A stretch of 64,000 nucleotides of DNA from positions 4,697,501 to 4,761,500 of the forward strand of contig CALZFC010000005.1 of the NCBI GenBank assembly GCA_945643635.1. Reading direction: 5' to 3'. This DNA is from Allodiplogaster sudhausi (lineage: Eukaryota > Nematoda > Chromadorea > Rhabditida > Diplogasteridae). The notes beneath the pieces are model-generated. The model did no database searches and was not told the origin of the DNA. It was given only the letters and a program-made list of their open reading frames with translations. Positions 35,676 to 46,356 of this stretch are shown here, piece by piece (within the stretch, counting starts at the first letter, position 1; each line of letters opens with the position of its first letter). Made by a program: the position numbers and the translations under genes.

Positions 35676-38115
35676 ATGAAAGTGTGGTCTTCTGGCTTCA
35701 CCTTGTTTCCATATAGCTTGGATGAGCTCTGCACCATCTTCTGGGAGCGATATCCAAACTCATTCGCGGGGCATATCATCTCCGAAGACGTTCTTAGCCG
35801 TGAAGTCACTCGAGACACCATCGTCACTCGTAAATTGATTGTCAAGCAGGGTTAGTTACTTTTACGTTTTCAAAAATATTTATGCTTTTAGCTTTATGCC
35901 AATGGGCGTTATTTGAAGGGAACTCGATTCTAAAAAGAGTACCTCGTTGGCTAAGCAAGATGACTGAAGTCCGAGTAGTTCCGACTATCGAAGAGAGTGT
36001 CTTCGACCGCTCGTCCAACACTCTCACCACTTACACCCGGAACGTGAGCCATGTCGACCTCTTCGAGATGCATGAGAGATGCGTATATCGACCTTCCTCC
36101 AACTGCCAGGTTATTTCTCTCTTTTCTTATTGGAATAGTTGCAGAAATTTTAGGCAACCAAATGTACCCCTTTGGGCCTCTTTATACTCCACGCCTGCGT
36201 TTCACTTGTCCCCATTTGTAGCTTAACAGTTGCCCATTTAAACAGTATAAGGTGAACTCAATGGGTAGAATATCACAACACAAGAGCGCTCAAGTAAACC
36301 CCTTTTTAATTCCGGTGTATAGTGGTCTGGATTAATTTTGGATACTCGTAGGTTTTAAGTGACAAAATCAATGATAACGTATGACATTAAGTGTGAACTT
36401 CCTTCGTTTAATAATTTATGATCCATTTTTCCTAAGTATGTTTCCCGGTGGAGTTAGCAGACCACGGAAACATACCAGGATGCAGAGGTGTCAATGGGCC
36501 GGCCCGGCCCGGCCCTCAGGGCTGGCTGGCCCAATTTTCCAAGGCCCCGGGTAGGGCCCAAGGAAAGTTGGGCCGGCCCGTAGGCCCGATTGGGCCCTCA
36601 AGTCAGAAATTCCTGGCAAATTGATGGTAAAGACATAAACTTTAAATTTTCGGAAGTATTAGAAATTGGTTTATATATAGTGGCATGTTACTTGGAGGTG
36701 GGGCAACATATTTTTGCTTTGCATTTCATTCAAACTGTGCACAGGGGGGTTTTCGAACATGGAGAACACGAATATTACGTTTTCCTCTACGAGGACCAGC
36801 AGATTCACACGGTGGCTGGGACGGACTACGGAGACGGAAACCTGGGAACTCGCGGAATGGCTCTCTTCTTCCACTCACTCGAGAGCAAAGACATCTACCA
36901 CTAACTCTGCCTCACTGAATTCGATCTGGGTGCCGCGGTAAGACGAGCACTCGCGGAAGCGTCCTGCCGCACGGCCACACGCTGCGTTGCAAGGAACAGG
37001 GGAGACACTTGTGGCTCAGTTACTTTGTTAAACTGCATGCAAGCCCAAAACAAACCCCCAATTAACATAACACCAATTTTTGAAAAACAAATTTTTTCGG
37101 ATTTTGAAAATTGGGCTCAAACGGGCCCAAGGGCCGGGCAGGGCAGGGCCCAAAATTACAAGGCCCGGAAATTTCCGGGCGGGCAAGGCCGAGACTTTGG
37201 GCCCTCAGGGCAGGGCTGGCCCAAAAATTTAGGGCCCGTTGACACCTCTGCCAGGATGTCTACTTTTTTTTCCTTTTGAATAAGGCAGCTTTATTTACCT
37301 TTGCTTTGAGGCAAATAGTGATATTCACCCATTCACCCCGCATTCACCCAGGATTCACCCAGCATTCACCCACATTCACACAAGTACTAAAATACATAGC
37401 GTGGGTGAATGTGGGTGAATGGGTGAATATTGCTATTTGCCTTGCTTTGACGTTATGACTTCTTTTTTTCAACTATCTACTATTTACAATTTTAGTTTCA
37501 GCCGTAGAAATGTATAAAACCTTGTATTTTGCATCTCGCCAGTAAACTTCACGTCCATGTGGATTTGAAATTTTTTAATATTGCCCCATCACCAACAATT
37601 CGTTGAGAGACGTAAATTTCGCTTGTAGTCAATGAAACTAGATGAGGCCCCAAAGATTTGTCTCTTAAAGGTTTTTTTTGGCTTTGTCCCTTAAGTTGAA
37701 CATAGTTGTATTCTATTTCTTCTAAGGAGAAGCCGTCGTCGGGCATCCTTCGCAGCGTCTTCATCAATGTCAATACCGGAAGAACTAGCAAATACGTCTA
37801 CGAAAATGTGATGTTGATGGGTTTCCAAAAGAGTGTCGCGGCCACTCTCAAAGGACTCACTGAGAAACTTGAGGTCAGTTTTAAACGCTCACTATTTTAT
37901 TTATTTATTTTGACATGTTTCGTTTAGTACTTTTTTTAAAGTCGCAGTTAAGGTGGCTGTTCTCTTATCCTTATATTCTTTAGGAGCGTTACGGTATGCG
38001 ACACCCGGAGACGACTCTTCATCACTTCTCGGAGAAGGCACAGAAGTTGAAGGAGGGAACAAAGGAGAAGCTGCGAGAAAGAGCCCATCTCGTGGGCGAG
38101 AAAGTCAATTGCTAA
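35676..38115 (+). CDS. PRELID1: PRELI/MSF1-domain lipid transfer protein (223 aa)
   Basis: PRELI-family proteins shuttle phosphatidic acid or related lipids across the mitochondrial intermembrane space together with TRIAP1. Exons 35676-35850, 35892-36109, 37727-37873 and 37984-38115 join to 672 nt in frame. The domain is recognisable from the N-terminal FTLFPYSLDELCTIFWERYP, HIISEDVLSREVTRD, VPRWLSK, STTRYT-like TLTTYTRNVSHVDLFEMHER and ERCVYRPSS, and from the second-half helix LMGFQKSVAATLKGLTEKLE. The C-terminal helix (EKAQKLKEGTKEKLRERAHL) resembles the LEA-like tail of PRELID1 rather than PRELID3. The protein length is close to the family's usual about 220 aa. Intron 2 (1617 nt) is far longer than its neighbours because it has received a hAT element and a MULE-family MITE. 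The start lies only about 180 bp from the MULE. Confidence 0.88.
36484..37250. mobile_element. Non-autonomous hAT-type element, 767 bp, carrying an eEF2-kinase exon relic
   Basis: The ends are CAGAGGTGTCAATGGGCC and its inverted counterpart CAGAGGTGTCAACGGGCC. The element is flanked by an exact 8-bp direct repeat CCAGGATG (36476-36483 and 37251-37258), the target duplication size of hAT elements. Both subterminal regions are GC-rich and built from GGGCC/GGCCC strings. There is no transposase frame. The interior (about 36740-36940) encodes a piece of an alpha-kinase domain. It sits in PRELID1 intron 2. Confidence 0.92.
36739..36952 (+). pseudogene. EEF2K: eEF2 kinase alpha-kinase exon fragment inside the hAT element
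   Basis: The plus-strand frame reads HEYYVFLYEDQQIHTVAGTD, then YGDGNLGTRGMALFFHS, and after an in-frame stop LCLTEFDLGAA. The string DxQIHTxxGTDxGDGNLGxRGMALFF followed by an LxxFDL block is characteristic of the nucleotide/metal-binding end of the eEF2K alpha-kinase domain. The exon is bounded by an acceptor-like TGCACAG at about 36743 and a donor-like GCG|GTAAGA at about 36953, so it appears to have been captured with flanking intron sequence. The stop codon in the middle shows it is a relic. It has the same orientation as PRELID1, so cryptic inclusion is possible. Confidence 0.8.
37310..37441. mobile_element. 132-bp MULE-family MITE
   Basis: A nearly palindromic element beginning GGCAAATAGTGATATTCACCC and ending with its inverted form. 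It is flanked by an exact 9-bp duplication TTGCTTTGA (37301-37309 and 37442-37450). The termini match those of the large MULE at 28330-35488 (GGCAA-TAG-GATATTCACC with iterated ATTCACC). It lies 51 bp from the hAT element in the same PRELID1 intron. Confidence 0.93.
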
Positions 38116-38607
38116 CTTGAGTCTTTTGTTGCTTGAGGGCTTGTGCTCCCATTTACAATATGCGTTCCTCATATCTTGGAGTCCATAAGTGTCTTTCTTT
38201 GTTTTGTTCCTCGAAATATTGTGTGTCTAACATACCTCGAGCGTTTGCTTGTAATAGTTCAAATTCACTGGAGCGCATAGTCGAGTCACTTGTATATATG
38301 TGGTCATTTATCTCAGACTCGAGTAATCTTTCATTCGCCGCTTATTTAAGCATGGCCATTTATAGCAGGCCTTGATTTTAGTCGTAGAACTACGCTGGTG
38401 GACTTTCCTGGGGTGACATTCCTGATCGAATGAAATCGACTGAAATCCTGGTTCTACTATGGATCGTATTAAAAACTCGATAAAAGTGTTGTTATGATAC
38501 TGTTTGTGAATGAGATTGACCTGTTTGAGTTCAGTCGGTTACTCTTGTGTAAGGAGAGGGATGAGAGAGTGAGATGAGAGTGGTTGAGGGGTGAGTTGTT
38601 CCGTGTG
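38116..38607. other. Spacer PRELID1 / EMC5
   Basis: 492 bp, AT-rich, containing a plus-strand frame (38133-38375) without recognisable content. Presumably the PRELID1 3' UTR and the EMC5 promoter. Confidence 0.45.
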
Positions 38608-39122
38608 ATGTCCTCTTCCTACCGTCTGCTCGCGGTTGCTTCCCTTCTCTCTCTTCTACACGCTGCTTACTCTGCTGCCCAGCATCGTCTCTATCTCCGT
38701 CTCACTGAACAACCCTTCTCCTCTCTTCCTGCAGATATAGTCGCGCAGGTATGTCCCTGTTTTGGAAGTGGGTAGTAGTTGTTGTGGTGTACTTGAATGA
38801 TTGCTTGAGACTCTTGTGTCCCTGGTGCTTCTCATCCTCGCTTGCTCTTTCGTCGCCGGCAGCTTCCAACTCATCCGAGCGGACATTCAGGTCTATTTCC
38901 GTTTTCCTTAGCTCTTCTTCTACTTGCGGTCTAAGTAACACAAAGTGCAACATATGCTGCATGACACAGAATGTTCAGAACCAGAAGCGAAAATGGGAGG
39001 ACGTGGCTGCCTGCCCCTCCTTCATTACATTCGATCACCGCGCCAAGGCACTCTCGCCGGCCTTTGCTCTCCTCTCCAATCCTTTTCCGGTCTTTTCACT
39101 TCGTGTATTTTCGTTTGTTTGA
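38608..39122 (+). CDS. EMC5: ER membrane protein complex subunit 5 (124 aa)
   Basis: EMC5 (MMGT1) is a core membrane subunit of the EMC insertase. Exons 38608-38748, 38810-38890 and 38970-39122 join in frame. The N-terminal membrane helix [20 protein letters not shown] with the following [19 protein letters not shown] is diagnostic. The second helix is [20 protein letters not shown], and the C-terminal cytosolic part has [20 protein letters not shown], equivalent to the PSF..FNHRGR motif of vertebrate MMGT1. Length is close to the usual 105-131 aa. The stop is only 53 nt before the first recognised acceptor of NDUFAF6. Confidence 0.9.
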
Positions 39123-39175
39123 TCTATGGGATTCCCAACGGACTTGTAATTATACCGAATGTGGATGTTTTGCAG

Positions 39176-40667
39176 GAATTGGACGTTGCTCACTGAGGAA
39201 CTCATCGTCCTCTGTGTCTAGTGCCCCCTCTTCTTCTAATCCCTCCTCTCCTGATTTCTCTCGTCTCCCTGGTGCTCGTTTTCCTTCCAGTTCCCCTTCT
39301 CCCTCTGTTCGTCGTCCTCCCACCCGCCAGCAAGCTCAGCAGGCTTTATCCCATTGTGTTTCTCTTCTTCGTAAACATGACACTGCCAATTATTTAGCCG
39401 CTCTTCTCATGCCTCGCCAGGTTTTTTCTTTAGTTTACATTTATTTTTAATTTTCACTATATTCCGAAGTAAATACAATATTTGAAAAGCAAGTTTTTGA
39501 TGACGGTGCTCGCCATTTCGGTATATTGAGTAGCAGGAGCCTGATTAACAGATTAATTTTCTGTATATATTCAGGCTCAGCACTGTATCTTTGCAATTCT
39601 GGCAGTGAATGCAGAAATTGCTCTGACTCGTGACAAAGTCTCTCAGCTGTCGTCTTCTCCCATGTACCGCCTTCAGTTCTGGCGTGACACTTTCAGTGCA
39701 ATCTACGAGGGAAAGGGACTTATCCCGCAGTTAGATCTTTGGACAAAGCTAATTAAGTTAATTAAGTAAACAGATGAAATTGATTTAGAATATCCCTTAA
39801 CCTTAAATTGTGTTGCAGACAACCCTCAGCCACTGCTCTGCAAGTCTTTGCCCCCTCGGCTTCCTTCTCTCTCCTCGATTCTCTCGCTCTCTCTAGACAG
39901 AGAACTATCGGTGACCGTCCTTTTCCTTCTTTGCAACACGTCTGTGACTACGGTCGGCAGTCCACCGGTTCCTATTTCCACATTCTTTCTTCATTGTGTA
40001 AAGAATGTAATGTTTAATTTAGGTTCCTTAATTCGCTTGCAAATGAATGCCCTATGTAAATTGAAAGAAGGAGAAGAGAAGGTGGAGGAGGCAATAAACT
40101 CACTTTCCGAGTCATTTGCACTGCTCAATTTAGTTCGGTTAGATCAAGCTGCTTTCTGGTATTGTTTGCCTTCAATTCGAATTTTGGTTTGCGTGGGTCG
40201 GACTGCTGGTGCTCGCACTTCGGTTGCATCCTAGATTCTCGTTTCAGCTGTGCGGGTCCTTTCACTCTTCGCAGCATCGTTGTTCTCCCAGCTGATATCT
40301 TGTCCTTGTATGGAGTCACGCCTGATAATGTTGTGAGTGGGAAAAATCCAGATGACCTGTGCAAAGTTATTAAACATCTTGTTGAGGTAAGTACTTGTCT
40401 AGTTATTTCTACTTACTGTTTCCCTTTATCTAGTTTAGTTGAACTGTGTTTGAGGAAGGGGAGACTCGTCTGAAGAGAAGTAGAAGCTTGCGTGATTGGG
40501 TACGGAGAGAGCATCGCCCCGCCTTCCTGGCCGTAGCTGCTCAGTGCGAGTACATCGTCAAGCAGTCACGAGCTGCCCACTTCGACATCCGTTCTCCCCT
40601 CTTACAACGGCCTCGTCCGTTCCTGCCCTGGAGACTTGCTGCTAGGAGAATTGCTTCCACCTTTTAA
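39176..40667 (+). CDS. NDUFAF6: NDUFAF6-like squalene/phytoene-synthase family protein
   Basis: NDUFAF6 is a matrix complex I assembly factor with a degenerate isoprenoid-synthase fold. The first recognised exon (39176-39420) encodes a Ser/Arg-rich lead and ALSHCVSLLRKHDTANYLAA. Next come ILAVNAEIALTRDKVSQ and YRLQFWRDTFSAIYEG (39575-39770), CDYGRQSTGSYFHILSSL (about 39820-40005), the helix EEAINSLSESFALLNLVR (about 40085-40140), SIVVLPADILSLYGVTPDNV (about 40255-40387), and the last exon VRREHRPAFLAVAAQCEYIV ending at 40667. The order matches NDUFAF6 (pathway-typical RMQFWKKTVEDIY and VFLPMDICMLHG equivalents). The start codon is missing: no in-frame ATG follows the acceptor at 39175. A tiny upstream exon, or a transcript shared with EMC5, is needed. 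The serine/arginine-rich lead would suit a mitochondrial presequence. Confidence 0.85.
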
Positions 40668-40871
40668 CTCACTCCTACAATCCGTTTGTTCTTACTTTTA
40701 ATTGTTTTCATTTGCGAGATGAATAAAGATTGGTTGTACTACTGGCGTAGGAGATGAATGATCTGACATGTCATTGTAGACCAGTGGTTGAGGAATCACG
40801 GCTAATGGTAAGGAGATGAGTTGTGCTGGAGGGGAAGCGAAGAGCTCTCCCCGTTTCAAGTCTGTACTGTC

Positions 40872-40924
<53 letters not shown>

Positions 40925-41500
40925 GTTGTTTCTCCTTCTCTCTGTCCTAGACAAACAGTATCCGCAGCATCGATCATCATCACCGCAGTCTACGCCGCTG
41001 TAGGAGTGGTCGTTCCTCCATTCCTACTCTGCCTCTCGCTCTTCTCTCTCTCTCTCGGTCACTTTCTCTCTCTCCTCCTTCAATCTCTCCTCTTTCTTTC
41101 TCTCGCTCTTCTTTGTCCTCATTCGCCTGCTTCTCTTTGAAGTCTACGGTGACACACCGCGCACACTTCACGATTCACGTAGCGAGTCGGCGTTGTCCTC
41201 TTTAGGCTGGGTCTACCAAGGATCGCTCTCTCCCTCTCTCTCTACCTGTCTCTCTCTCTCTCTCCCTCTCTCTCATCACTCATTCTCACGTTCTACACCC
41301 GTGTACAGGTGTCTGGAAGAAGTGAATGAATGGACTGGAACAGCTCGCGTCCTGACGTGGTATGAGGGGGGAGAGAGTGTAGACTGCTGTGGTTGGTGGC
41401 CTTTCACCTGCCATCTCCAGATCCGCCCTTGCCCTTGCCCGGATCTGTTGGCACCACCTGCCAATTCCCTTCACTCCTCAGTTGCCAGCTGGCTGGAAGA
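40668..41500. other. CT-rich spacer upstream of the GPCR
   Basis: Contains the (CT)n array at 40878-40922 and further CT-rich sequence at 41040-41110 and 41225-41275. Frames here are low-complexity (Ser/Leu) and no conserved exon was recognised. It may include 5' UTR exons of the GPCR. Confidence 0.5.
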
Positions 41501-42251
41501 ATGGAACTCGAGTCGCTTCTCTCTTCTGATGATCAACTTATTCCCTTCTGTAACTTCTCCGCCATCTCTGAACATCGCTCAGTCCGTTTCAATGGGGGGA
41601 GGGGGTTAAATGAGTGATGAGAGATTCTTCGCTGCAGGACCATGCGTCCCTCGTGTGGTGGTCCAATTCGGTCTTCCTCCCTTCCATCGCCATCGTTGGA
41701 ATCTTCTTCAACCTTCTCAACATTGCTATTCTCACGACTAACCGAGCAGCGCGTCGGATGCCCAGCTGGCATGTTCTTCTCTTTCTCATTCTTGCTCGCT
41801 CTCTCACTATCTCGCTCCCTTTCTCTCTTTTCATTCTTTTTTTTTCTCATTTGTTCTCGTTCACTCTCTTTTTTCACTTTCTTAGTTGATATCTTTTTAC
41901 ATTCTGTACTGCATATGTACAATTTTGTGCTTTTTTAAAAGCACTGATTGATCCTTCATATTTTTTTCATTCCGCATTAAATCCTATATGTAAATATGCC
42001 TACTTTTTCGTTATATTCATAGTTAGGAGGGAAAGAGACATGAGCTGCAGGAGTCTGCTGGTATCTCTCGCTCTCTGCGACTCTCTCTTCCTTCTCTTCG
42101 CCCTTCTGGAGACCACTCCCCTCTCTGTCTCTGCCGTCGCTGCTTCTCCCCTCCTCAATCGTCTTTATCTTCATTCCGCTCTCTACATTCGCACAGCTGC
42201 TTCCACTTTCTACAAAAGCTCTGTTTTGTAAGTGGCAGAAAAGGAGAGCGT

Positions 42252-42302
<51 letters not shown>

Positions 42303-43086
42303 CGAGAGGGAGAGAGAGTGAGAAAGTTGGGAGATGTTATGATAGAGAGAGCAAGTGAAAGCGAGATTGAGTGAAGGGAGGGAGAGATATGTATGTATGT
42401 AGAAAGAGAGCGGGAACGAGAGAGGGCGAGTAGTAAGGGAATTTTTCTTAGAATGAAATAAGAATAAAGACTAAGAATGTTGAGGATTGTTGTGGCCTTC
42501 AACATCGAGAGATACGTGTACGTGGTGTGGCCTCTTCGATCTCAGAGGATCTGCACTGACAGATTGTCAAGGATCGCTGTGGCTGCCTGGTTCCCTAGTC
42601 TTATTAAACATTTCTTTTCCTAGTGATCATATCTTTTTTCTATTGATTATAAATCTAAATATATCGTCATATAAATAACTGTATCTATTTCATCAATTCT
42701 AATTACTTCCTTTTGAATAGCGCCTCCATAGCAATGAACTTTTGAGCATTGGAGTATCCCTGGCGTCCTCCCTGCAATGGCCTCTGTGCTACGAAGTGAC
42801 AGCTTGCCAGGAGCCGAGTACCAACCAATCCATGCACTTCATCCTCCTCAAGCAGAGCGCCGCTGCTCAGGCACTTTCCATTATCACTCAAGGGGTTTAC
42901 TTCTCAGCATTCCAGGCATACTACAGAGCCATGGACTTCCTCGCTCTCTTCGGTTTCAACATTCTTCCAATCTGCATGCTGCTATTCCTGAATACTAGAC
43001 TCATTCTGACTCTTAAACGAGTTGCGGCTGATGATTTACAAAGAAAGCAAGGAATGCTTCATCAGGTTTGTACTATTATATTAACT

Positions 43087-43128
<42 letters not shown>

Positions 43129-43727
43129 TCTCTCTCTCTCCCTCTCTCTCTCGTTTTGTCCTCTATTCTCTGCCGCTCACTCTTCTCTTTCCCTCTCTGT
43201 TCCCTGTCTTATCCTCTTTCTGCAGGACAACCATTCCTCCCCGGAGCATTCCACCCAGACGAGTAGACGAACAGCGAATGCGATGCTTTTCGCAGTAGTG
43301 GGAGTGTTGTTGGTGTGCCTTGGCCCTCAGGCCCCTGCTCGTCTTCTCTTCTCTCGCCTCGGGCAGTACCATCCAACTGCTGTTGTCTATGCTTGCATCA
43401 CTCAACAGGCATGCAACCACTCAGTAGATCAATCAGAGTATTCATCCATTGCAGTTGGTGTTCCTGAATGCCTCTCTCAACTTCGCCCTGTACTGCGTTG
43501 TCTCTCGTCGCTACCGAACCCTCATGCGTTCAACCGTTCATCGTCTGTTATCCTCAGTAGGCTGTTTCTGTCTCTTTCTCTCGCCGTCCTCTCTGAACCC
43601 TCGCTGCTCCAAGCAACCTCTTACGTCCCTCTACGAACCCGCTGGCATTCCCCTCATCTCCACTTCCACTTCTTCTCGCCCTTCCACTTCCTCTCACCAC
43701 ATACAACACTCCACGAACTGCACGTAG
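41501..43727 (+). CDS. Rhodopsin-class GPCR, probably neuropeptide-type
   Basis: Seven-helix receptor. The extracellular N-terminus has an N-glycosylation site (FCNFSAIS). TM1 is FLPSIAIVGIFFNLLNIAIL; TM2 is SLLVSLALCDSLFLLFALLE with the conserved LAxxD-like LALCD. TM3 leads to IERYVYVVWPLRSQRI (ERY version of the DRY motif). The TM4/ECL2 region contains CYEVTACQEP, and TM5 is ALFGFNILPICMLLFLNTRL. TM6 is NAMLFAVVGVLLVCLGPQAP, and TM7 NASLNFALYCVVSRRYRTLM has an NFALY form of NPxxY. The pattern resembles FMRFamide-receptor-like GPCRs of invertebrates, but the ligand is unknown. At least five introns; two carry (CT)n or (GA)n arrays (42257-42331, 43088-43124). The exon 2 donor is not resolved. 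The 5' part of the TM6 exon with its intron is duplicated inside AP3D1 (46831-46948). Confidence 0.85.
42257..42331 (+). repeat. (GA)n array in GPCR intron
   Basis: Pure then interrupted GA dinucleotides on the sense strand of the GPCR gene, one of the exceptions to the sense-strand (CT)n trend. Confidence 0.9.
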
Positions 43728-44234
43728 TATTTCTTATTCATTATACACCAAATGGTCATTTAAACCGCGTAGTTCTTGTGCCAGATCACCTGTAGCTTCA
43801 CCAAAGTTGCACCTAATAAGTTCTTTCTAAAACTCAACGTTGTTGAGATGTACTCCGGGTCCTCCTTCATAATGTGCGCGAGTCGTCCCATCTTTCATGA
43901 ATACTGAAGTTTGTTGCCTTTTCCGTTGTAATGCCAATTATGAGCCTTTAGATAAGCGAAACGGGTGGTGAGGACGTGTTTATCTTGTAAAATATTCTGT
44001 ACATTGTTCGAATAAACAATATCGTCAACTTTCTTTTAGCCTTAAATACATTTTCTACGTGAAAATATACAAGAAGATAAATGTGGATGGAGTATTTACA
44101 CAGTTTCACACGAATAAATGATATATACGGACAGAGAGGCACTTCATATCGCTGATCAAAGAAAAGGCCTAATTCGGTGTATTCTTCGTTTGATGTGTAC
44201 GGTAACTTTCTGAAATATATTGAATCGAGTACCA

Positions 44235-46120
44235 CTCGGGAAAAATCGGAGCAACTGCTTCGCAGCGAAAAAGAAGCAAAGTTGTCATTTAGCAGCGAAA
44301 ATTTGAAATAGCAGTGCTAAAGTGGATGGGTAGTCGAACTCAAACGAACGACTTTTGAACTGCTAAGCCGTTGCATAGTTTAGTACTACTTCGCTGCTAA
44401 TATTTGAATGCTCAATATTCTCGAAGCGAATATCCTTACTGAACAATGAAAGAAATGGTAAAAATTTAACATTTGATCTGGAGTTTCAATCAGCTGTTGA
44501 ACCATATGTTCAGACTTTGGCTACTTGTTAAATGTAATTCTTGCGTGTTAAATGTTTCCCTGCCTATAAACCAGACTTAAATAATCTTTATTTCAGCAAT
44601 TTGTTTTGATGTTACAAGACTGAGTGCAGTGGAATTGTCGAGTCTTACTCGCAAAAAATGTTGGTTGAATGCGGTCACATTTTCTAATGCCGGTTGTGAG
44701 ATATGACTTTTGTTTGTTACTGGTTCTCCCCTTTCATACGTCGCAGGCGTGCTCTTCCGCTAATGCGAGCTACTGCGACGCGAGCAACTCAGAAGTCAAA
44801 TGTCGGTAGTGCAGTATCCACCAATGATACAGGTTCGGTGTTGGTTTGTTTTCTACTTGTGGTTTCAAGGCTAAGAAAACTATTCGTACCGTATTTATCG
44901 TCCTTGAGATTGGCGGTTGCTTGATGATCCTGGACAGCTGACACCTCATGACTCCGAAGACGCTAGCTCTTCAGGAGAGGACGAGTCATTGCCCTCTCCT
45001 AATAACGGTATGTTTTTATGCTGATGTGAGCAGTACAACTGGTTTTCTTTAGATACTATCGACCTGCAAGTACATCATTTATTGGCGACAGCTCCTTCAT
45101 CCATTTCGGGTTCATTCATTTATGCTGTTCTTGTCTAAATCTATAATTTGTGTATTTGTTTAGACGATCTACACTCAGTCGTCAGTTCGCTGACGAATGA
45201 TGAGTTGCTGACGACCTCCTTCCTTTTCGATGAGGGGATATCGAAGAAAGGTTTGCAAACTTAAAAAAAATATTAAGCGAATTCCTCTGTTACTATGTTT
45301 TTGACTGCACTATCACTGATCCTATTTATATCTTTTCAGGAATTGATCGGTATTTCCTGCTAAATGGCGACCGTTGTGAGGAAGCGCACCAAGCGGTGAA
45401 GAAACGGATTCGAGGGACGATAACTTCAGCGGAAACTGCGCGGAAGAGGAGTGAGCATACCTGACCATTTGTATAACTTTCATGTTAATTTGATGAGTGC
45501 CAGTTCGTATGATTCGACGAGTGACATTTATCAGGATCACGCATATCTTATTGATCTCGCGCATCCTTTCGCTTGCTCATCACGTGTACTTGTTATTTTG
45601 TTATTTTCCTCTAAGAACGAGCTTCTTCCTTAATGTTTGTTTATTCTTTCTGTATGTTTTAACTCCCCCATCCACTCCCTTTTTGCACTGTATGCCGTGA
45701 TTTTTTCTTCTCCAGCCTAAACAACTCTGTTGCTGTTGTTTAGGCTCCATGTTGCGTTGTTAAACTGTTATAGTAAAAGAATAAAAGTAGTTCCGGGCGA
45801 GATTAGGTGAAAACAACGTTAAAGAAAAAAATTCGGTGGGAGCGCTACAGTAATCGTTTTAGCAATTGAAATGGAAGAAAATATTTTTGGTGTCATCACT
45901 CGTAGTATACAGTTTGCCTTTTAGCAGGCGAAATGCTGCTGCTTCGCATCCTCTTAGATTAGGCTTCGCTCTCATTTAGCAGCTGCTACGCACTTGAAAA
46001 GATGCATAGCAGTAAAAAATACTCGGAATAGAAGTCCTTAAGTGGAAGGGTAGGTGTGCGATTTGAACTGCTAAGCAGTTGCTTTTGAAGTGCGTAGCAG
46101 TTGCTCCGATTTTTCCCGAG
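44235..46120. mobile_element. 1886-bp element with 25-bp terminal inverted repeats
   Basis: Left end CTCGGGAAAAATCGGAGCAACTGCT-type sequence (44235-44259) is exactly inverted at 46096-46120. Subterminal regions share strings built on GCAGC and TTGAACTGCTAAGC. Flanks give at most a CA/CA dinucleotide duplication, so the superfamily is not determined. The interior carries a few spliced-looking plus-strand exons but no recognised transposase. It lies between the GPCR and AP3D1, ending 236 bp before the AP3D1 start codon. Confidence 0.75.
44702..45463 (+). CDS. Unrecognised small spliced gene inside the 1.9-kb element
   Basis: Possible exons with GT-AG borders encode ATATRATQKSNVGSAVSTND, then LTPHDSEDASSSGEDESLPS, DLHSVVSSLTNDELLTTSFL and GIDRYFLLNGDRCEEAHQAV with a basic end (KKRIRGTITSAETARKR). 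Exon order and acidic/serine-rich character resemble the N-terminus of the MULE gene only in composition. No family is recognised and the start is uncertain. Confidence 0.3.
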
Positions 46121-46356
46121 CACATCAAAGTGACCTCGATGCCCGCGCTGTTCATTTCTATTTTCGTTCTCGCTCATAGAGGCGGTATATCTTTAGATTT
46201 ATTTAGTTGTTTGAAGGTGATAACTGCTTTGCAAACTGTCAATGGATGGCTCCCACTATTCTTTGGCAATTATTGTGAAACTGAAGCAACCATATGATTT
46301 TATTCGCTTGTTTTATTATTATTCGAGAAATAGGCTGGATTTCTATTCTCTTGCAG

